Shown one piece after another: positions 42,123 to 52,319 of a stretch of DNA of 64,000 nucleotides. Source of the DNA: an uncultured Roseovarius sp. (lineage in GTDB: Bacteria > Pseudomonadota > Alphaproteobacteria > Rhodobacterales > Rhodobacteraceae); the NCBI GenBank assembly GCA_947496175.1, contig CANMBU010000002.1, positions 310,001 through 374,000 of the forward strand. Direction: 5' to 3'. A program made the position numbers and the translations under genes. Position 1 is the stretch's first letter. Each line of letters starts with the position of its first letter. The notes beneath the pieces are model-generated. The model was given only the letters and a program-made list of their open reading frames with translations. It did no database searches and was not told the origin of the DNA.

Positions 42123-43316
42123 ATGATCTCGTCTGTCTTGCCAACCTATAACCGTGCGCCTTTGCAGTTTGTCAAAGGCGAGGGCAGCTGGCTGATTGAG
42201 GCAGATGGGCGCCGATTTTTGGATTTGGGCGCCGGGATTGCGGTCAACGCGCTTGGCCATGCGCATCCTGCACTTGTCGACGCTTTGACGGAGCAGGCAG
42301 GCGCGCTTTGGCACACGTCAAACCTCTATCATATCCCGCAACAACAGGCTTTGGCCGACAAGCTGGTGGCAACGACATTTGCCGATACGGTGTTTTTCAC
42401 CAACTCGGGCACGGAATCCTGTGAGCTGGCTGTCAAAATGGCGCGCAAGTATTTCTTTGAGAAAGATCAGCCGGAGCGAGTTGAAATACTGACATTTGAG
42501 GGATCTTTCCATGGCCGGTCCTCCGCGGGTATCGCCGCCGCAGGATCAGAGAAGATGACCCACGGGTTTGGGCCACTGCTGCCCGGGTTCAAACACCTTC
42601 CCTTTGGAGACCATGACGCGCTGAACGCCGCGATCGACGACAAGACGGCGGCAATTTTGGTTGAGCCCATTCAGGGTGAAGGCGGTATTCGGCCTTTGCC
42701 GGATGTCTGTTTGAAGGGTTTGCGTGATCTGTGTGATGAGCATGGTCTGCTTCTGATCCTGGATGAGGTGCAGTGCGGTGTCGGACGCACCGGCAAGCTT
42801 TTTGCGCATGAATGGGCGGGGATTGAGCCCGATATCATGATGGTCGCCAAAGGCATTGGTGGGGGCTTTCCACTCGGGGCGGTTCTGGCAAAGGCAGAGG
42901 CGGCCTCGGGCATGACGGCGGGCACGCATGGGTCGACCTATGGCGGCAACCCGCTGGGCTGTGCCGTTGGCAATGCCGTGATGGATCACGTCACGGCACC
43001 GGGTTTTCTCGACGATGTGAACCGCAAGGCGGGGTTTTTGCGCCAGAAACTGGAGGCACTTGTGGCGAGTTACCCGTGTGTCTTTGAAGAGGTGCGCGGC
43101 TCGGGCTTGATGCTGGGCCTGAAATGCGTGCCGCCAGTGGGAGACGTGGTGTCGGCTGCGTATGATGCGGAAATGGCGATTGTGCCGGCGGCGGAAAACA
43201 CGGCCCGGCTTTTGCCGCCTTTGACCATTGCCGACGACGAAATCTCCGAGGCGGTGGCACGGCTGGAGGCCGTGGCTCAAAAATTGGCTAACGCGAATGA
43301 CGAGCAACCGGCATGA
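42123..43316 (+). CDS. argD: acetylornithine aminotransferase
   Basis: The 397-residue class III aminotransferase makes acetylornithine in arginine synthesis. [51 protein letters not shown] and the PLP lysine in [15 protein letters not shown] are present. AAGGA precedes the ATG. Its stop overlaps argF by four bases, so the two arginine enzymes are coupled. Confidence 0.94.
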   Translation: MISSVLPTYNRAPLQFVKGEGSWLIEADGRRFLDLGAGIAVNALGHAHPALVDALTEQAGALWHTSNLYHIPQQQALADKLVATTFADTVFFTNSGTESCELAVKMARKYFFEKDQPERVEILTFEGSFHGRSSAGIAAAGSEKMTHGFGPLLPGFKHLPFGDHDALNAAIDDKTAAILVEPIQGEGGIRPLPDVCLKGLRDLCDEHGLLLILDEVQCGVGRTGKLFAHEWAGIEPDIMMVAKGIGGGFPLGAVLAKAEAASGMTAGTHGSTYGGNPLGCAVGNAVMDHVTAPGFLDDVNRKAGFLRQKLEALVASYPCVFEEVRGSGLMLGLKCVPPVGDVVSAAYDAEMAIVPAAENTARLLPPLTIADDEISEAVARLEAVAQKLANANDEQPA

Positions 43317-44239
43317 ACCATTTTCTTGATATTCACAAAACCGATGCGGTCGAGTTGCATCAGATCATCAATTCGGCTCAGAAAATGAAAAACGCCCGCG
43401 CCGGTCGTACGCGTGGCGCGTTGGACGATGACTTGCCTTTGAAAGACCGGGTTGTGGCGCTGATCTTTGAAAAGCCGTCGACCCGGACGCGCATCAGCTT
43501 TGATGTAGGCGTGCGCCAGATGGGTGGCACGACCATGGTTCTGTCTGGCACGGATATGCAGTTGGGTCATGGCGAGACGATTGCCGACACAGCCCGCGTG
43601 ATGAGCCGCTATGTCGACCTCATCATGATCCGCACCTTTGATGAAAGCGTGCTGATGGAAATGGCTGATTATGCCGATGTGCCGGTGATCAATGGGCTCA
43701 CCGACCGCACGCACCCCTGTCAGATCATGGCCGATGTCATGACCTTTGAAGAGCATCGTGGCCCGATCAAGGGTAAGAAAGTCGTCTGGTCAGGGGACGG
43801 CAACAACGTGTGTTCGTCCTTCCTTCATGCCGCAGCACAGTTTCAGTTTGATTTGACCTTTACAGGCCCGTCGCAGCTTGACCCCGAGGACGAATTTGTC
43901 GGGCTGGCACGCAAGGCTGGCTCAAAAGTGATGATCGAACGCGATCCCTACAAAGCGGTAGAGGGAGCCGACCTTGTGGTCACGGACACCTGGGTCAGCA
44001 TGCATGACAGCCAATCCAGCAAGGAGCGCCGTCACAACATGCTGCGCCCCTACCAGATCAACGAAGAGCTGATGTCCCATGCCAAGCCTGACGCGCTCTT
44101 CATGCATTGCTTGCCTGCACATCGCGAGGAAGAGGCCACATCGGCGGTGATGGATGGCCCCAACTCAGTGATTTTCGATGAGGCCGAGAACCGGTTGCAT
44201 GCGCAAAAGGCGATCATGCGCTGGTGTTTGGGGGTTTGA
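43313..44239 (+). CDS. argF: ornithine carbamoyltransferase
   Basis: The 308-residue enzyme makes citrulline from ornithine and carbamoyl phosphate. [20 protein letters not shown] binds carbamoyl phosphate, [14 protein letters not shown] is the second site, and [12 protein letters not shown] holds the catalytic Cys and His. Length is normal. Confidence 0.95.
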   Translation: MNHFLDIHKTDAVELHQIINSAQKMKNARAGRTRGALDDDLPLKDRVVALIFEKPSTRTRISFDVGVRQMGGTTMVLSGTDMQLGHGETIADTARVMSRYVDLIMIRTFDESVLMEMADYADVPVINGLTDRTHPCQIMADVMTFEEHRGPIKGKKVVWSGDGNNVCSSFLHAAAQFQFDLTFTGPSQLDPEDEFVGLARKAGSKVMIERDPYKAVEGADLVVTDTWVSMHDSQSSKERRHNMLRPYQINEELMSHAKPDALFMHCLPAHREEEATSAVMDGPNSVIFDEAENRLHAQKAIMRWCLGV

Positions 44240-44311
44240 GCCGGCTGGATTGAGCGCGCGGTGCGCGCGCGTTGTTGTCTCGGCTTTGGCCGTTGGCCGC
44301 CGCCTCGGATA

Positions 44312-44346
44312 GCCTCCGGCGGGGGTATTGGAGACAAGAAAGAAGC
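44312..44346 (-). repeat. dispersed short repeat, copy 4
   Basis: On the reverse strand it reads GCTTCTTTCTTGTC, then CAATACCCCC, then GCCGGAGGC, the most complete copy in the window. It lies in the 116-base gap between the convergent argF and cupin genes. Confidence 0.65.
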
Positions 44347-44355
44347 GGTGTCAGG

Positions 44356-44715
44356 CTACTCTACAATCATGTAGATTTTGCGAAGCCGTTTGGTGATTTC
44401 CCAGACCACGGGCGCGCCCTTGGCGATGAAGAACGTGTCGCCTGGGCCGAATTCTTCGATCTTGCCATCAGGATGCGTGAGCCGCAGGTGGCCTTCGACC
44501 ACGGTCATCATTTCATGCACCGGATAGGCGTCGATTTCCTCGCGGCAGGGCGCGCATTCCCAGGTGCCGGTCAGAACGCTTTCGTCGGCGGTGGCGAAAT
44601 GGGTGTGGTTGAGTTCGGTCGTGTCGTCGGTGGTAAAGGCCTCTGCCTCGGTCAGGGTTGAGGGGCCCATGGCAGAACCCGGCGAGGGATCGATGCGAAA
44701 GGGGGTCTGGGACAT
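44356..44715 (-). CDS. cupin domain protein
   Basis: The 119-residue protein matches the single-domain cupin group related to (S)-ureidoglycine aminohydrolase (DUF861). Sequence features are LTGTWECAPCREEIDAYPVHE, in which the metal-binding residues include the Glu and His near PVHEMM, then GDTFFIAKGAPVVWEI. The ligand is unknown. The start at 44715 was chosen because homologues begin with M..TPFR. It is divergent from gnd. Confidence 0.75.
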   Translation of the reverse strand: MSQTPFRIDPSPGSAMGPSTLTEAEAFTTDDTTELNHTHFATADESVLTGTWECAPCREEIDAYPVHEMMTVVEGHLRLTHPDGKIEEFGPGDTFFIAKGAPVVWEITKRLRKIYMIVE

Positions 44716-44788
44716 TGTCTGGCTCCTTGGCTTCGGGGGCATGTCGGTCTACCCTAGTGGCAAAAGACGCGCCGTAAAGGGAGACCCC

Positions 44789-46195
44789 ATGGCAGACGAC
44801 AAGGCACAGATCGGAGTGTACGGTCTGGGGACGATGGGCAGTGCGCTGGCGCTCAACATGGCTGAGAAAGGCTTTCGCGTTGCAGTGACCAACCGCGAGG
44901 TTGAGTGGATCGCGGAATTCATGAAAGAGGCCGGGGACCTGGCGAACGCCCTTGTGGCACATGATACGCTTGAGGCTTTTGTGGCGGGGTTAAAGACGCC
45001 GCGGGTGATCCTGTTCATGATCCCTTCGGGCAAACCGATGGACATGATGATCGAGGCGATTGCGCCGTTGCTTGAGGAGGGCGATACGATCATTGACGGG
45101 GGCAATGCAGATTTCCATGACACCCGTCGCCGGTCTGCGGCAATGGCCGAAAAGGGCCTGCATTTCGTAGGCATGGGCGTCTCGGGTGGCGAAAAGGGCG
45201 CGCGGCATGGGCCCTCCATGATGGTGGGTGGCAGTGATCACAGCTGGGCGCAGCTGCGTGATGTCTTGCGCGCGATTGCGGCGCGGTATGAAGGGGAGCC
45301 ATGTGTGGATCACCTTGGCCCGGACGGGGCCGGGCATTTCGTCAAGACGGTGCATAACGGGATCGAGTATGCCGATATGCAGGTGATCGCCGAGATTTAT
45401 GCCCTTTTGCATTATGGCGGGGTCTGGCCGCCGGCCGAGATCGGCAAGCTTTTTGAGGCCTGGAACGAAGGTCCGCTGAAATCCTATCTTGTTGAGATCA
45501 CCGGGCAGCTTTTGCAATATCACGACCCCAAGACCGGCCATCCGGTGGTCGATGTGATCAAGGATGCCGCCGGGCAAAAGGGCACCGGACGCTGGACTGT
45601 GGTCGAGGCGGTGCGCATGGGGCAAGCTGCCAATATGATTGAGGCTGCGGTGGGCGCGCGCAGCTGGTCCTCAGAGAAAGACACCCGCCAAAGTGCACAG
45701 ACTATTCTGGGCGGCGCGCGCGGGGCACTGGAAGTGGATGCAGGCACGTTGTCAGAGGCGTTCATGGCGGCGCGCATCCTGTGCTATGCGCAGGGGTTTC
45801 GCGTGCTGGCGGCGGCGTCCGAAGAGTACGACTGGACCCTCGATTTTGCCCGAATTGCCGAGGTCTGGCGCGCAGGCTGCATCATCCGCTCTGCGCTTCT
45901 TGATGATATCTCAGAGGCGTTTCGCGGTGAGCTTCCGCATGGGCAGCTTATCCTCTCGCCGCGTTTTGCCAGTCGCCTGACCGAGTGCCTTCCGGCGTTA
46001 CGCAAGGTGGTCGGGGACGCGGTGGCGGGCGGGCATGCCATTCCGGCGCTGTCGGCGGCCTTGCAATGGTACGATACGATGCGGCAGGGGTTCGGCACGG
46101 CCAATATCATTCAGGCGCAGCGCGATTTCTTTGGCTATCACGGGTTTGAACGATTGGGGGATGAGGGCGTGCATCACGGACCCTGGTGGGACTGA
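44789..46195 (+). CDS. gnd: 6-phosphogluconate dehydrogenase, NADP-dependent, decarboxylating
   Basis: The 468-residue enzyme of the pentose phosphate pathway has the NADP site GVYGLGTMGSALALNMAEKG, IIDGGNADFHDT, GMGVSGGEKGARHGPSMM and the catalytic HNGIEYADMQVIAE. The C-terminal dimer tail ends FERLGDEGVHHGPWWD. The start is the ATG at 44789 after AAAGGGAG. The hydroxylase gene follows after two bases, so they share a transcript. Confidence 0.95.
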   Translation: MADDKAQIGVYGLGTMGSALALNMAEKGFRVAVTNREVEWIAEFMKEAGDLANALVAHDTLEAFVAGLKTPRVILFMIPSGKPMDMMIEAIAPLLEEGDTIIDGGNADFHDTRRRSAAMAEKGLHFVGMGVSGGEKGARHGPSMMVGGSDHSWAQLRDVLRAIAARYEGEPCVDHLGPDGAGHFVKTVHNGIEYADMQVIAEIYALLHYGGVWPPAEIGKLFEAWNEGPLKSYLVEITGQLLQYHDPKTGHPVVDVIKDAAGQKGTGRWTVVEAVRMGQAANMIEAAVGARSWSSEKDTRQSAQTILGGARGALEVDAGTLSEAFMAARILCYAQGFRVLAAASEEYDWTLDFARIAEVWRAGCIIRSALLDDISEAFRGELPHGQLILSPRFASRLTECLPALRKVVGDAVAGGHAIPALSAALQWYDTMRQGFGTANIIQAQRDFFGYHGFERLGDEGVHHGPWWD

Positions 46196-46197
46196 AC

Positions 46198-47175
46198 ATG
46201 TCGCAACAAGACGATCACAAGCTACCTGGCTGGCACCACGTGCCGGATGTGCCGATTGCCGTTTCGCCGTTCTTTAGCTGGCCCCCTGATCCGCGGCGCA
46301 TGGTTGGCTGGATTGCCGTGCGCTGGTTTCAGATCGCCGAAAACTCGATCCTTGTTGTATTCGCTCTGATCTGCTGGTGGCTGTTTCAGCCGTCACTTGA
46401 GACAGCCAGAACGCTGAGCCTTGATTGGGTGGCGGGCATTTGGCTGCGCAATATGGGGCTGATGATCCTGGTCGCGGGCGGGCTGCACTGGTTTTTCCAT
46501 GGCGCGCGGCGGCAGGGAGATCGGCTGAAGTTTGATCCACGTGAACTGATGCGCAAAGGCAAGCAGTTCACCCTTGGCGGGCAGGTGCGCGACAACATGT
46601 TCTGGACGCTGACCAGCGGGGTGGGGTTTTGGACGGCTTATGAGGTGCTGATATTCTGGGCCATGGCCAATGGCTATGCGCCGGTGCTGCTGTGGTCCGA
46701 TAATCCGGTCTGGTTTGTGCTGCTCTTCTTGCTCACGCCGGTGTGGATTTCGTTTCACTTCTACTGGATTCACCGCGCCCTGCATTGGGGTCCACTCTAC
46801 CGGATCGCGCATTCCCTGCATCACCGCAACATCAATGTGGGGCCGTGGTCGGGGCTCTCGATGCATCCCATTGAGCATGTGATGTTCTTCAGCTCGATCC
46901 TCATTCATTTTGTGATTCCAGCGCACCCTTTGCACATTCTTTTTCACATGCAGCATCAGGCGCTGACGGCGGCGACATCGCATACAGGGTTTGAGAATAT
47001 GCTGGTGAAGGACCGTAAGACGCTGGCGCTGGGGACGTTTCACCACCAGATGCATCATCGGTATTTCGAGGTGAACTACGGGAATTTGGAGATGCCCTGG
47101 GACAAGTGGTTCGGCACGTTCCACGACGGCACCGTGGAGGCGCATGAGGCGTTGAAGGGCCGGCGGGGGAGGTAG
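46198..47175 (+). CDS. fatty acid hydroxylase / sterol desaturase family protein
   Basis: The 325-residue membrane protein has four or five hydrophobic helices and the three diiron histidine boxes: HRALH, HSLHHRN and HHQMHH, plus HPIEH. It uses oxygen to hydroxylate or desaturate a lipid. The exact substrate cannot be told; roseobacters have related enzymes for ornithine lipid and carotenoid changes. It follows gnd directly. Confidence 0.85.
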   Translation: MSQQDDHKLPGWHHVPDVPIAVSPFFSWPPDPRRMVGWIAVRWFQIAENSILVVFALICWWLFQPSLETARTLSLDWVAGIWLRNMGLMILVAGGLHWFFHGARRQGDRLKFDPRELMRKGKQFTLGGQVRDNMFWTLTSGVGFWTAYEVLIFWAMANGYAPVLLWSDNPVWFVLLFLLTPVWISFHFYWIHRALHWGPLYRIAHSLHHRNINVGPWSGLSMHPIEHVMFFSSILIHFVIPAHPLHILFHMQHQALTAATSHTGFENMLVKDRKTLALGTFHHQMHHRYFEVNYGNLEMPWDKWFGTFHDGTVEAHEALKGRRGR

Positions 47176-47176
47176 C

Positions 47177-47743
47177 GTGGGTTTGAGGCTATTGTGCCCA
47201 AACAACCAGAATGACTACTTTAAGCCTAGATTTTGGATGAAACGTGATTTGGCCAACCAGTTTTTGAAACAACCTGTCGAAGTCAGAGCGGCTGAACTGA
47301 GAGGATTTCTCGATGGAATTGGCTATTTGAACCAAGATTGGAGGTCCAATTTTGCTGAGTCTTTCTTGCTTAGTGGCGTTGTTGAAGAGGCGATTGTTCA
47401 AGAAATCATTACAAGATTTCACAAGAATCCAATTCCGCCGCTTGTCGTTCGCGAAGAACTGCAGATTACTCTTAGCCAGCTAGAACAAGAGCTTAGTTCC
47501 TCCATTCTTTGTAATTCTTTTATTGTTGATTGTGGTCGCGAAAGTGACCTCGGAGCATATATATCTTTTAAGATCATGGATCGAATTGGTGACGTCTTTG
47601 AACCGGAACGTATACGACAGGTCAAAAAGCTCACGGGTTCTTTTGGAAGTGATGATGGCAAAGCAACCTTCTATTGTCTGGTAAGCTCGTCTCAAACGCT
47701 TGTGATCTATCTCCACGCAAAGGCAGGCAAAGTTTCGAATTAG
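47177..47743 (+). CDS. unknown AT-rich orphan gene (188 aa)
   Basis: I do not recognise a family. The soluble 188-residue protein has no signal or membrane helix, with segments such as ELRGFLDGIGYLNQDWR, LEQELSSSILCNSFIVDCG and DLGAYISFKIMDRIGDVF. The gene is visibly more AT-rich than both neighbours, and its codon use (TTT, ATT, AGA) differs from them. This suggests recent transfer. The GTG at 47177 lies four bases after GGGGGAGG at the end of the hydroxylase gene. An ATG at 47237 would give 168 residues. Confidence 0.6.
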   Translation: MGLRLLCPNNQNDYFKPRFWMKRDLANQFLKQPVEVRAAELRGFLDGIGYLNQDWRSNFAESFLLSGVVEEAIVQEIITRFHKNPIPPLVVREELQITLSQLEQELSSSILCNSFIVDCGRESDLGAYISFKIMDRIGDVFEPERIRQVKKLTGSFGSDDGKATFYCLVSSSQTLVIYLHAKAGKVSN

Positions 47744-47831
47744 TTGCTGCGCGAATTGCAGTAAAGTTCGAAAACACCATAACCTACCCGCAGAAAAGGC
47801 ACGGAATCGAGGGGCGTAGCCCCGCCGTGCC

Positions 47832-47861
47832 AGCGCCGGACCGGCCCTATGGGCCGGCGCT
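47832..47861 (+). terminator. GC-rich hairpin after the AT-rich orphan
   Basis: AGCGCCGG pairs with CCGGCGCT, with an inner CCC-TAT-GGG stem, followed by TTGTTG. A smaller GGGGC-GTA-GCCCC hairpin precedes it at about 47812. The T-tract is weak. The rest of the 263-base gap to hrpB shows no gene. Confidence 0.5.
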
Positions 47862-48006
47862 TTGTTGATGTAATCGCGACGAATATTCGGCAGGCAGGCT
47901 TGGCGGAAATAAAGTGTACCCGTCACATGTTGACGCGCCGTCCCCCGGTCCGCCGCTCGCACGGCTTACTACGAGGGGCTGGAGTATTACCTCCAACAGT
48001 TATACT

Positions 48007-50454
48007 TCACCCCCGCCGCTTCACCCTCAGCGTCGGGTCCGCCTCTCGCGGATCCTCTGGCCAGGGGTGCTTTGGATACCGCCCGCGCATGTCCTTGCGC
48101 ACGTCAGGGTAAGAATTTACCCAAAACCCTGGGATGTCGAGGGTGGTTTGCACCGGGCGGCCTGCGGGGGACAGGAGCGTGACGCGTAGGGGGGTAGCGC
48201 CCACCATGGGATGCGTGGTTTGGCCGAACATTTCCTGCAGGCGCAGGGAAATCTCGGGATGCTCACCGGAATAGTCGATGGGGATCTTGCGGCCCAAAGG
48301 CGTGGTGAAATGCGCCGGGGCGGCGGCGTCGAGCCTTTGCATCTGCTCCCAAGTCAGACGCGCGCGCAGGGCGCCCAGCATATCAAACCGCCTCCAATCC
48401 TGGGCGGTCTTGACGCCGTTGAGATAGGGCAAGAGCCAGTCTTCAAGCTCTTCTAGAAGCGCCATGTCGGACATATCAGGCATGTCCTCACCAGCGTCCC
48501 GCAACAGCGCGACGCGCGCCACAAACCGGCGCGCGGCGTCGGTCCATGTCAGCCCAATGTCACGCACCCCGTCCAGCATGGCCTCCGCAATCTCTGCATC
48601 AGGCGCGTCTTTCCAGACGCGGTCTTCGAGCACGAGTGCGCCAAATCGCTCTTGGCTGCGGGCGGTGACTTGACGAGAGCGCTTGTCCCATTGGCATGTG
48701 TTCTGCCATGCGATCTGATCACCGAAGCGCCCGCGCAACTCTGCCTCGGACAGGGCAATCGCCTGTCGAATGCGCGCCTCACGCGGGTTGCCATCAAGAT
48801 CCGTGACCACGATAAGCCGCGTGCCCGCCAGCGCATCGTCATCGGCCATCACAGCCCCTTTGCCGCCCGACAAAACATAGCGCGGCGCATCGCCTTTGCG
48901 GCGCAGGCCGATTCGGTCGGGATAGGCAAGGGCCGCCATGTCCGCGTCGCTCAAGCCTGATGGGCTGGTTTGAACCTGCGACGATAGTCTTTTGGCTTCT
49001 TTCCGGATACGGGCAAGGGACCCGGCGTTGGCGGGCCAGGGGTGTCTTGCAGCATAGCTCCTGGCGTCGCGCAAGGCAGCGAGGCGCAGCGACAAATCAC
49101 ACGGCGCGCCGCGCGCAAGCGGGTCACGGTCCGCAAGCAGAGCCGCCAGCAAGGCAGCACCCGGGCCAGCGCACTCCAGCATATGCGCGAGACGCGGGTG
49201 CAAGGGCAGGGGGGCCAATCGCTTGCCATGCGCAGTGATGCGCCCCGCGTCGTCCAGGGCTTGCAACATCTGCAAGAGCCCCTTTGCCTCGGCAAAACTG
49301 CCTGCATTGGGCTGCGTCAAAAGCGGCAGCGCTTCGGGTGTGGTCCCCCAAAGCGCCAATTCCAGGGCCAGACCCGTGAGATCCGCCGCTTCTATTTCAG
49401 CCGGGGGATAGGCCGGCAGCGCACCTTCCTCGGCCTTTGTCCAGAGCCGGTAACACACGCCTTGGGCCACACGACCTGCGCGCCCCTGACGTTGGGCGGC
49501 CTCGGCGCGGGTCACAGGCTCTGTCACCAGCCGCGACATGCCTGATCCGGGGTCAAACCGTGCGCGCCGCGCCTTACCGCCATCCACAACAACGCGTATG
49601 TCTTCAATGGTGAGCGAGGTTTCAGCGATGGCTGTGGCCAGCACGACTTTGCGGCCTTCTGTCATCGGCGCAATCGCGGCCTGTTGCGCGGTAAAGGGCA
49701 TGGCGCCGAAGAGGGGCTGCAGGTGGCAATCCTGAGGCAACCGATCCCTCAACGCCGACTCCAGACGGCGAATTTCCCCTTCTCCGGGGCAAAACACCAG
49801 AATGCCGCCTTGGGTGTCTTGCACGGCCTGTTGCACCAGATCAGCAAGAGCGGAGTCCCATCGGGTGTCTTTGTGCAGCGGGCGGGGCAGGTGACGGGTT
49901 TCCACCGGGAAACTGCGCCCCTCAGAGGTGATCACGGGCGCATGCATGAGATTGGCCACGGGTTCTGCGTCCAGCGTGGCGGACATCGCCAGAAGCATCA
50001 GGTCATCCCGCAACGCCCCCGCCACTTCGAGGCACAGCGCGAGACCAAGGTCGGCATTGAGAGAGCGTTCGTGAAACTCGTCAAAGATGACGGTGCCAAT
50101 GCCCTTGAGTTCCGGGTCGGATTGAATGCGGCGGGTCAGGATGCCTTCGGTCACAACTTCGATCTGCGTGGCGTCCGAGACCTTGGCGTCACCACGCACC
50201 CGGTAGCCTACCGTTTTGCCAACCGGCTCGCCCAGAGTTTGGGCCATACGTTCGGCAGCGGCGCGCGCGGCAAGCCTGCGCGGCTCAAGCATAACAATGC
50301 GCCCCCGGCTCAGCCCGGCCTTGAGGATTTCCAGGGGAACCACAGTCGTCTTACCCGCTCCGGGCGGCGCCTGTAGTACGGCACGACCTTGATCTTGCAG
50401 GGCTTTCAGCAAAGGCGCTATGGCATCGTGGATGGGCAGATGAGCATCTGTCAT
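48007..50454 (-). CDS. hrpB: ATP-dependent helicase HrpB
   Basis: The 815-residue DEAH-type RNA helicase-like protein has QAPPGAGKTTVVPLEIL (Walker A), FDEFHERS (motif II), AMSATLDAEPV (motif III), and in the second RecA-like domain LVFCPGEGEIRRL and RQGRAGRVAQG (motif VI). The HA2 and C-terminal HrpB-specific domain complete it. Motif II reads DEFH as is usual in HrpB. The cellular role is poorly known in bacteria. It is complete and of normal length. Confidence 0.95.
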   Translation of the reverse strand: MTDAHLPIHDAIAPLLKALQDQGRAVLQAPPGAGKTTVVPLEILKAGLSRGRIVMLEPRRLAARAAAERMAQTLGEPVGKTVGYRVRGDAKVSDATQIEVVTEGILTRRIQSDPELKGIGTVIFDEFHERSLNADLGLALCLEVAGALRDDLMLLAMSATLDAEPVANLMHAPVITSEGRSFPVETRHLPRPLHKDTRWDSALADLVQQAVQDTQGGILVFCPGEGEIRRLESALRDRLPQDCHLQPLFGAMPFTAQQAAIAPMTEGRKVVLATAIAETSLTIEDIRVVVDGGKARRARFDPGSGMSRLVTEPVTRAEAAQRQGRAGRVAQGVCYRLWTKAEEGALPAYPPAEIEAADLTGLALELALWGTTPEALPLLTQPNAGSFAEAKGLLQMLQALDDAGRITAHGKRLAPLPLHPRLAHMLECAGPGAALLAALLADRDPLARGAPCDLSLRLAALRDARSYAARHPWPANAGSLARIRKEAKRLSSQVQTSPSGLSDADMAALAYPDRIGLRRKGDAPRYVLSGGKGAVMADDDALAGTRLIVVTDLDGNPREARIRQAIALSEAELRGRFGDQIAWQNTCQWDKRSRQVTARSQERFGALVLEDRVWKDAPDAEIAEAMLDGVRDIGLTWTDAARRFVARVALLRDAGEDMPDMSDMALLEELEDWLLPYLNGVKTAQDWRRFDMLGALRARLTWEQMQRLDAAAPAHFTTPLGRKIPIDYSGEHPEISLRLQEMFGQTTHPMVGATPLRVTLLSPAGRPVQTTLDIPGFWVNSYPDVRKDMRGRYPKHPWPEDPREADPTLRVKRRG

Positions 50455-50903
50455 GCCAGACTTATCGGCGATGATGCTCTCGGTTTCCAGAGTTACAATT
50501 TAGAGAGTTCTTGGCGCTCTTGGCGCCCGGACACGCCTTTGGGGCTTTGACTGAGACTTATGCCAAGCCGGGACCTGGGGATGGACCGAACCTGGTACAA
50601 GATGCATAACCCACGTTTGAGGCGTATCCGGACGCAGACCGGGGTCTGTGGCAGGATCGGGTTTGCGCGAGACGCGCTTATGACCCCGGGATAACGAAAC
50701 TCGTTATGACGGCGAGACTAACAGTCGAGGGCTTTTCTGTCTGATGTCTCTGTTACTGTTGGCAAAAATCCGTTCAACTGCGCGCAAGACTCTGCCGAGG
50801 GCCCGTTCGCAGGACCACTGGACAATCTCTGTTGGACTAAGGCAAAAGGCAAAAGACCTTTGTTACAAGGCCGCGACTGATTGATTGAAGGACCAAGAGT
50901 GAA
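50455..50903. other. intergenic region between hrpB and meaB
   Basis: The region is 449 bases with divergent genes. I see no supported gene; a reverse reading frame at 50718-51002 overlaps the start of meaB and looks like a shadow. A short perfect palindrome, ATAACGA-AAC-TCGTTAT (50691-50707), could be an operator. Several GGCGC-rich repeats near 50515-50530 are short and unclear. Confidence 0.4.
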
Positions 50904-51884
50904 ATGAGTGATACGCAAAAGCTTGCCGAGCGGCTTCTCGCCGGAGAGCGACGCGCGCTGGCGCGAGCGATCACTCTGATTGAAAGCGCGCGTGAGGATC
51001 ATCGGGCAACGGCACGGGAGCTATTGGAGCGACTCGGGCGCTCGGGACGACAGGCGGTGCGGATCGGGCTTTCGGGCACGCCTGGCGTCGGAAAGTCCAC
51101 CTTCATCGAAGCTTTTGGCATGATGTTGACAGGGCAGGGGCTGCGTGTGGCGGTTCTGGCGGTTGATCCCAGCTCGGCTCGGACCGGCGGTTCGATCCTA
51201 GGGGACAAAACCCGGATGGAGCGGCTTAGCCGGGATCCAAACGCCTTTATTCGTCCCAGCCCGAGCCAGACGCATTTGGGCGGTGTGGCGCGGCGTACGC
51301 GCGAAGCGGTTTCGCTCTGTGAGGCGTCTGGTTTTGATGTTGTCTTGATCGAGACCGTCGGTGTTGGGCAGTCGGAAACCGTGGTCGCCGAGATGTGTGA
51401 TCTCTTCCTTCTTTTGCTGGCGCCTGCTGGAGGAGATGAGCTTCAGGGGGTCAAGCGTGGGATCATGGAAATGGCTGATTTGATCCTCGTCAACAAGGCG
51501 GACGGCGATTTGAAACATGCCGCGACACGGACCTGTTCCGATTATGCAGGTGCTCTCAGGCTGATGCGCAAGCGCCCGAATGACCCGGACGGATTCCCCA
51601 AGGCGCTGATGGTCTCGGCTCTGCATGAAGAAGGGTTGAAGACCGCATGGGAAGAGATGCACGCGCTGATCAACTGGCGTCGGGAAAACGGGCATTTCGA
51701 CCAGCGGCGTCAGATACAGGCGCAATACTGGTTTGAGCAGGAAGTGCGGCAGGGCCTTCTATCGCGGTTGGAGACAGCTGAGGCGCGCGAGGCTATGGCT
51801 CGGGCGGCCGAAGACGTCTCGTCAGGGCGAAAAACGCCGACTGCAGCAGCGGGAGAGGTGCTGGGCGCGCTCAAAAACGAATGA
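50904..51884 (+). CDS. meaB: methylmalonyl-CoA mutase-associated GTPase MeaB
   Basis: The 326-residue G3E GTPase protects and loads adenosylcobalamin on methylmalonyl-CoA mutase. [19 protein letters not shown] is Walker [21 protein letters not shown] and [14 protein letters not shown] are the switch and metal regions, and [10 protein letters not shown] is the base-recognition motif. The helical arm at the C-terminus is present. It depends on the cobalamin made by the cob genes elsewhere in this window. AAGAG precedes the ATG. Confidence 0.93.
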   Translation: MSDTQKLAERLLAGERRALARAITLIESAREDHRATARELLERLGRSGRQAVRIGLSGTPGVGKSTFIEAFGMMLTGQGLRVAVLAVDPSSARTGGSILGDKTRMERLSRDPNAFIRPSPSQTHLGGVARRTREAVSLCEASGFDVVLIETVGVGQSETVVAEMCDLFLLLLAPAGGDELQGVKRGIMEMADLILVNKADGDLKHAATRTCSDYAGALRLMRKRPNDPDGFPKALMVSALHEEGLKTAWEEMHALINWRRENGHFDQRRQIQAQYWFEQEVRQGLLSRLETAEAREAMARAAEDVSSGRKTPTAAAGEVLGALKNE

Positions 51885-52319
51885 GTGCCTTCGCCAAGGG
51901 AGTGAAGCGCGAAATACCCGATGGGTGTCTGGCAAAGCGTGCTGCGCGGATGAGGCATTTTCGGAATGAAGACGCCCTGAGAGAGAGTCGCGCGTTACGC
52001 ATCTGAGTCGTTGCGTCTGCGAGTGGCTTGACGATTTGTCGCAGGCTGAATTTCTCTGATGATGGCCAAAATCGGTATGCAATTGTATGCTGACCAGTGT
52101 TGCGTCCGCTTTGCACCTTGCGGAAAACATTCAGGAAAAACGCAATTTGTAAATAAAATTACGCTTTTCAAAAAGAACAGTTCACATTTTTTACAAATAA
52201 AAACCAATAATATCATGGGCTAATTATTAAAATTTACTAAACGCCCTATGATGTCTCCAGCATAGTCTCTGAACCGCATTTGCGCCTTTCAGAGCACGCG
52301 TGCGATGAGGAGGAACATC
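51885..52319. other. long AT-rich leader region upstream of acs
   Basis: The 435-base gap holds an AT-rich stretch (52130-52250) unusual for this genome. Within it ATTTGTAAA (52145-52153) and its reverse complement TTTACAAAT (52190-52198) are 37 bases apart, which suggests a regulator site. No gene is supported. The region leads to a strong GAGGAGGAAC ribosome site for acs. Confidence 0.5.

Noticed and set aside
50718-51002. Reverse reading frame upstream of meaB
   Set aside because: It begins inside the meaB coding region and has no ribosome site or family motif.
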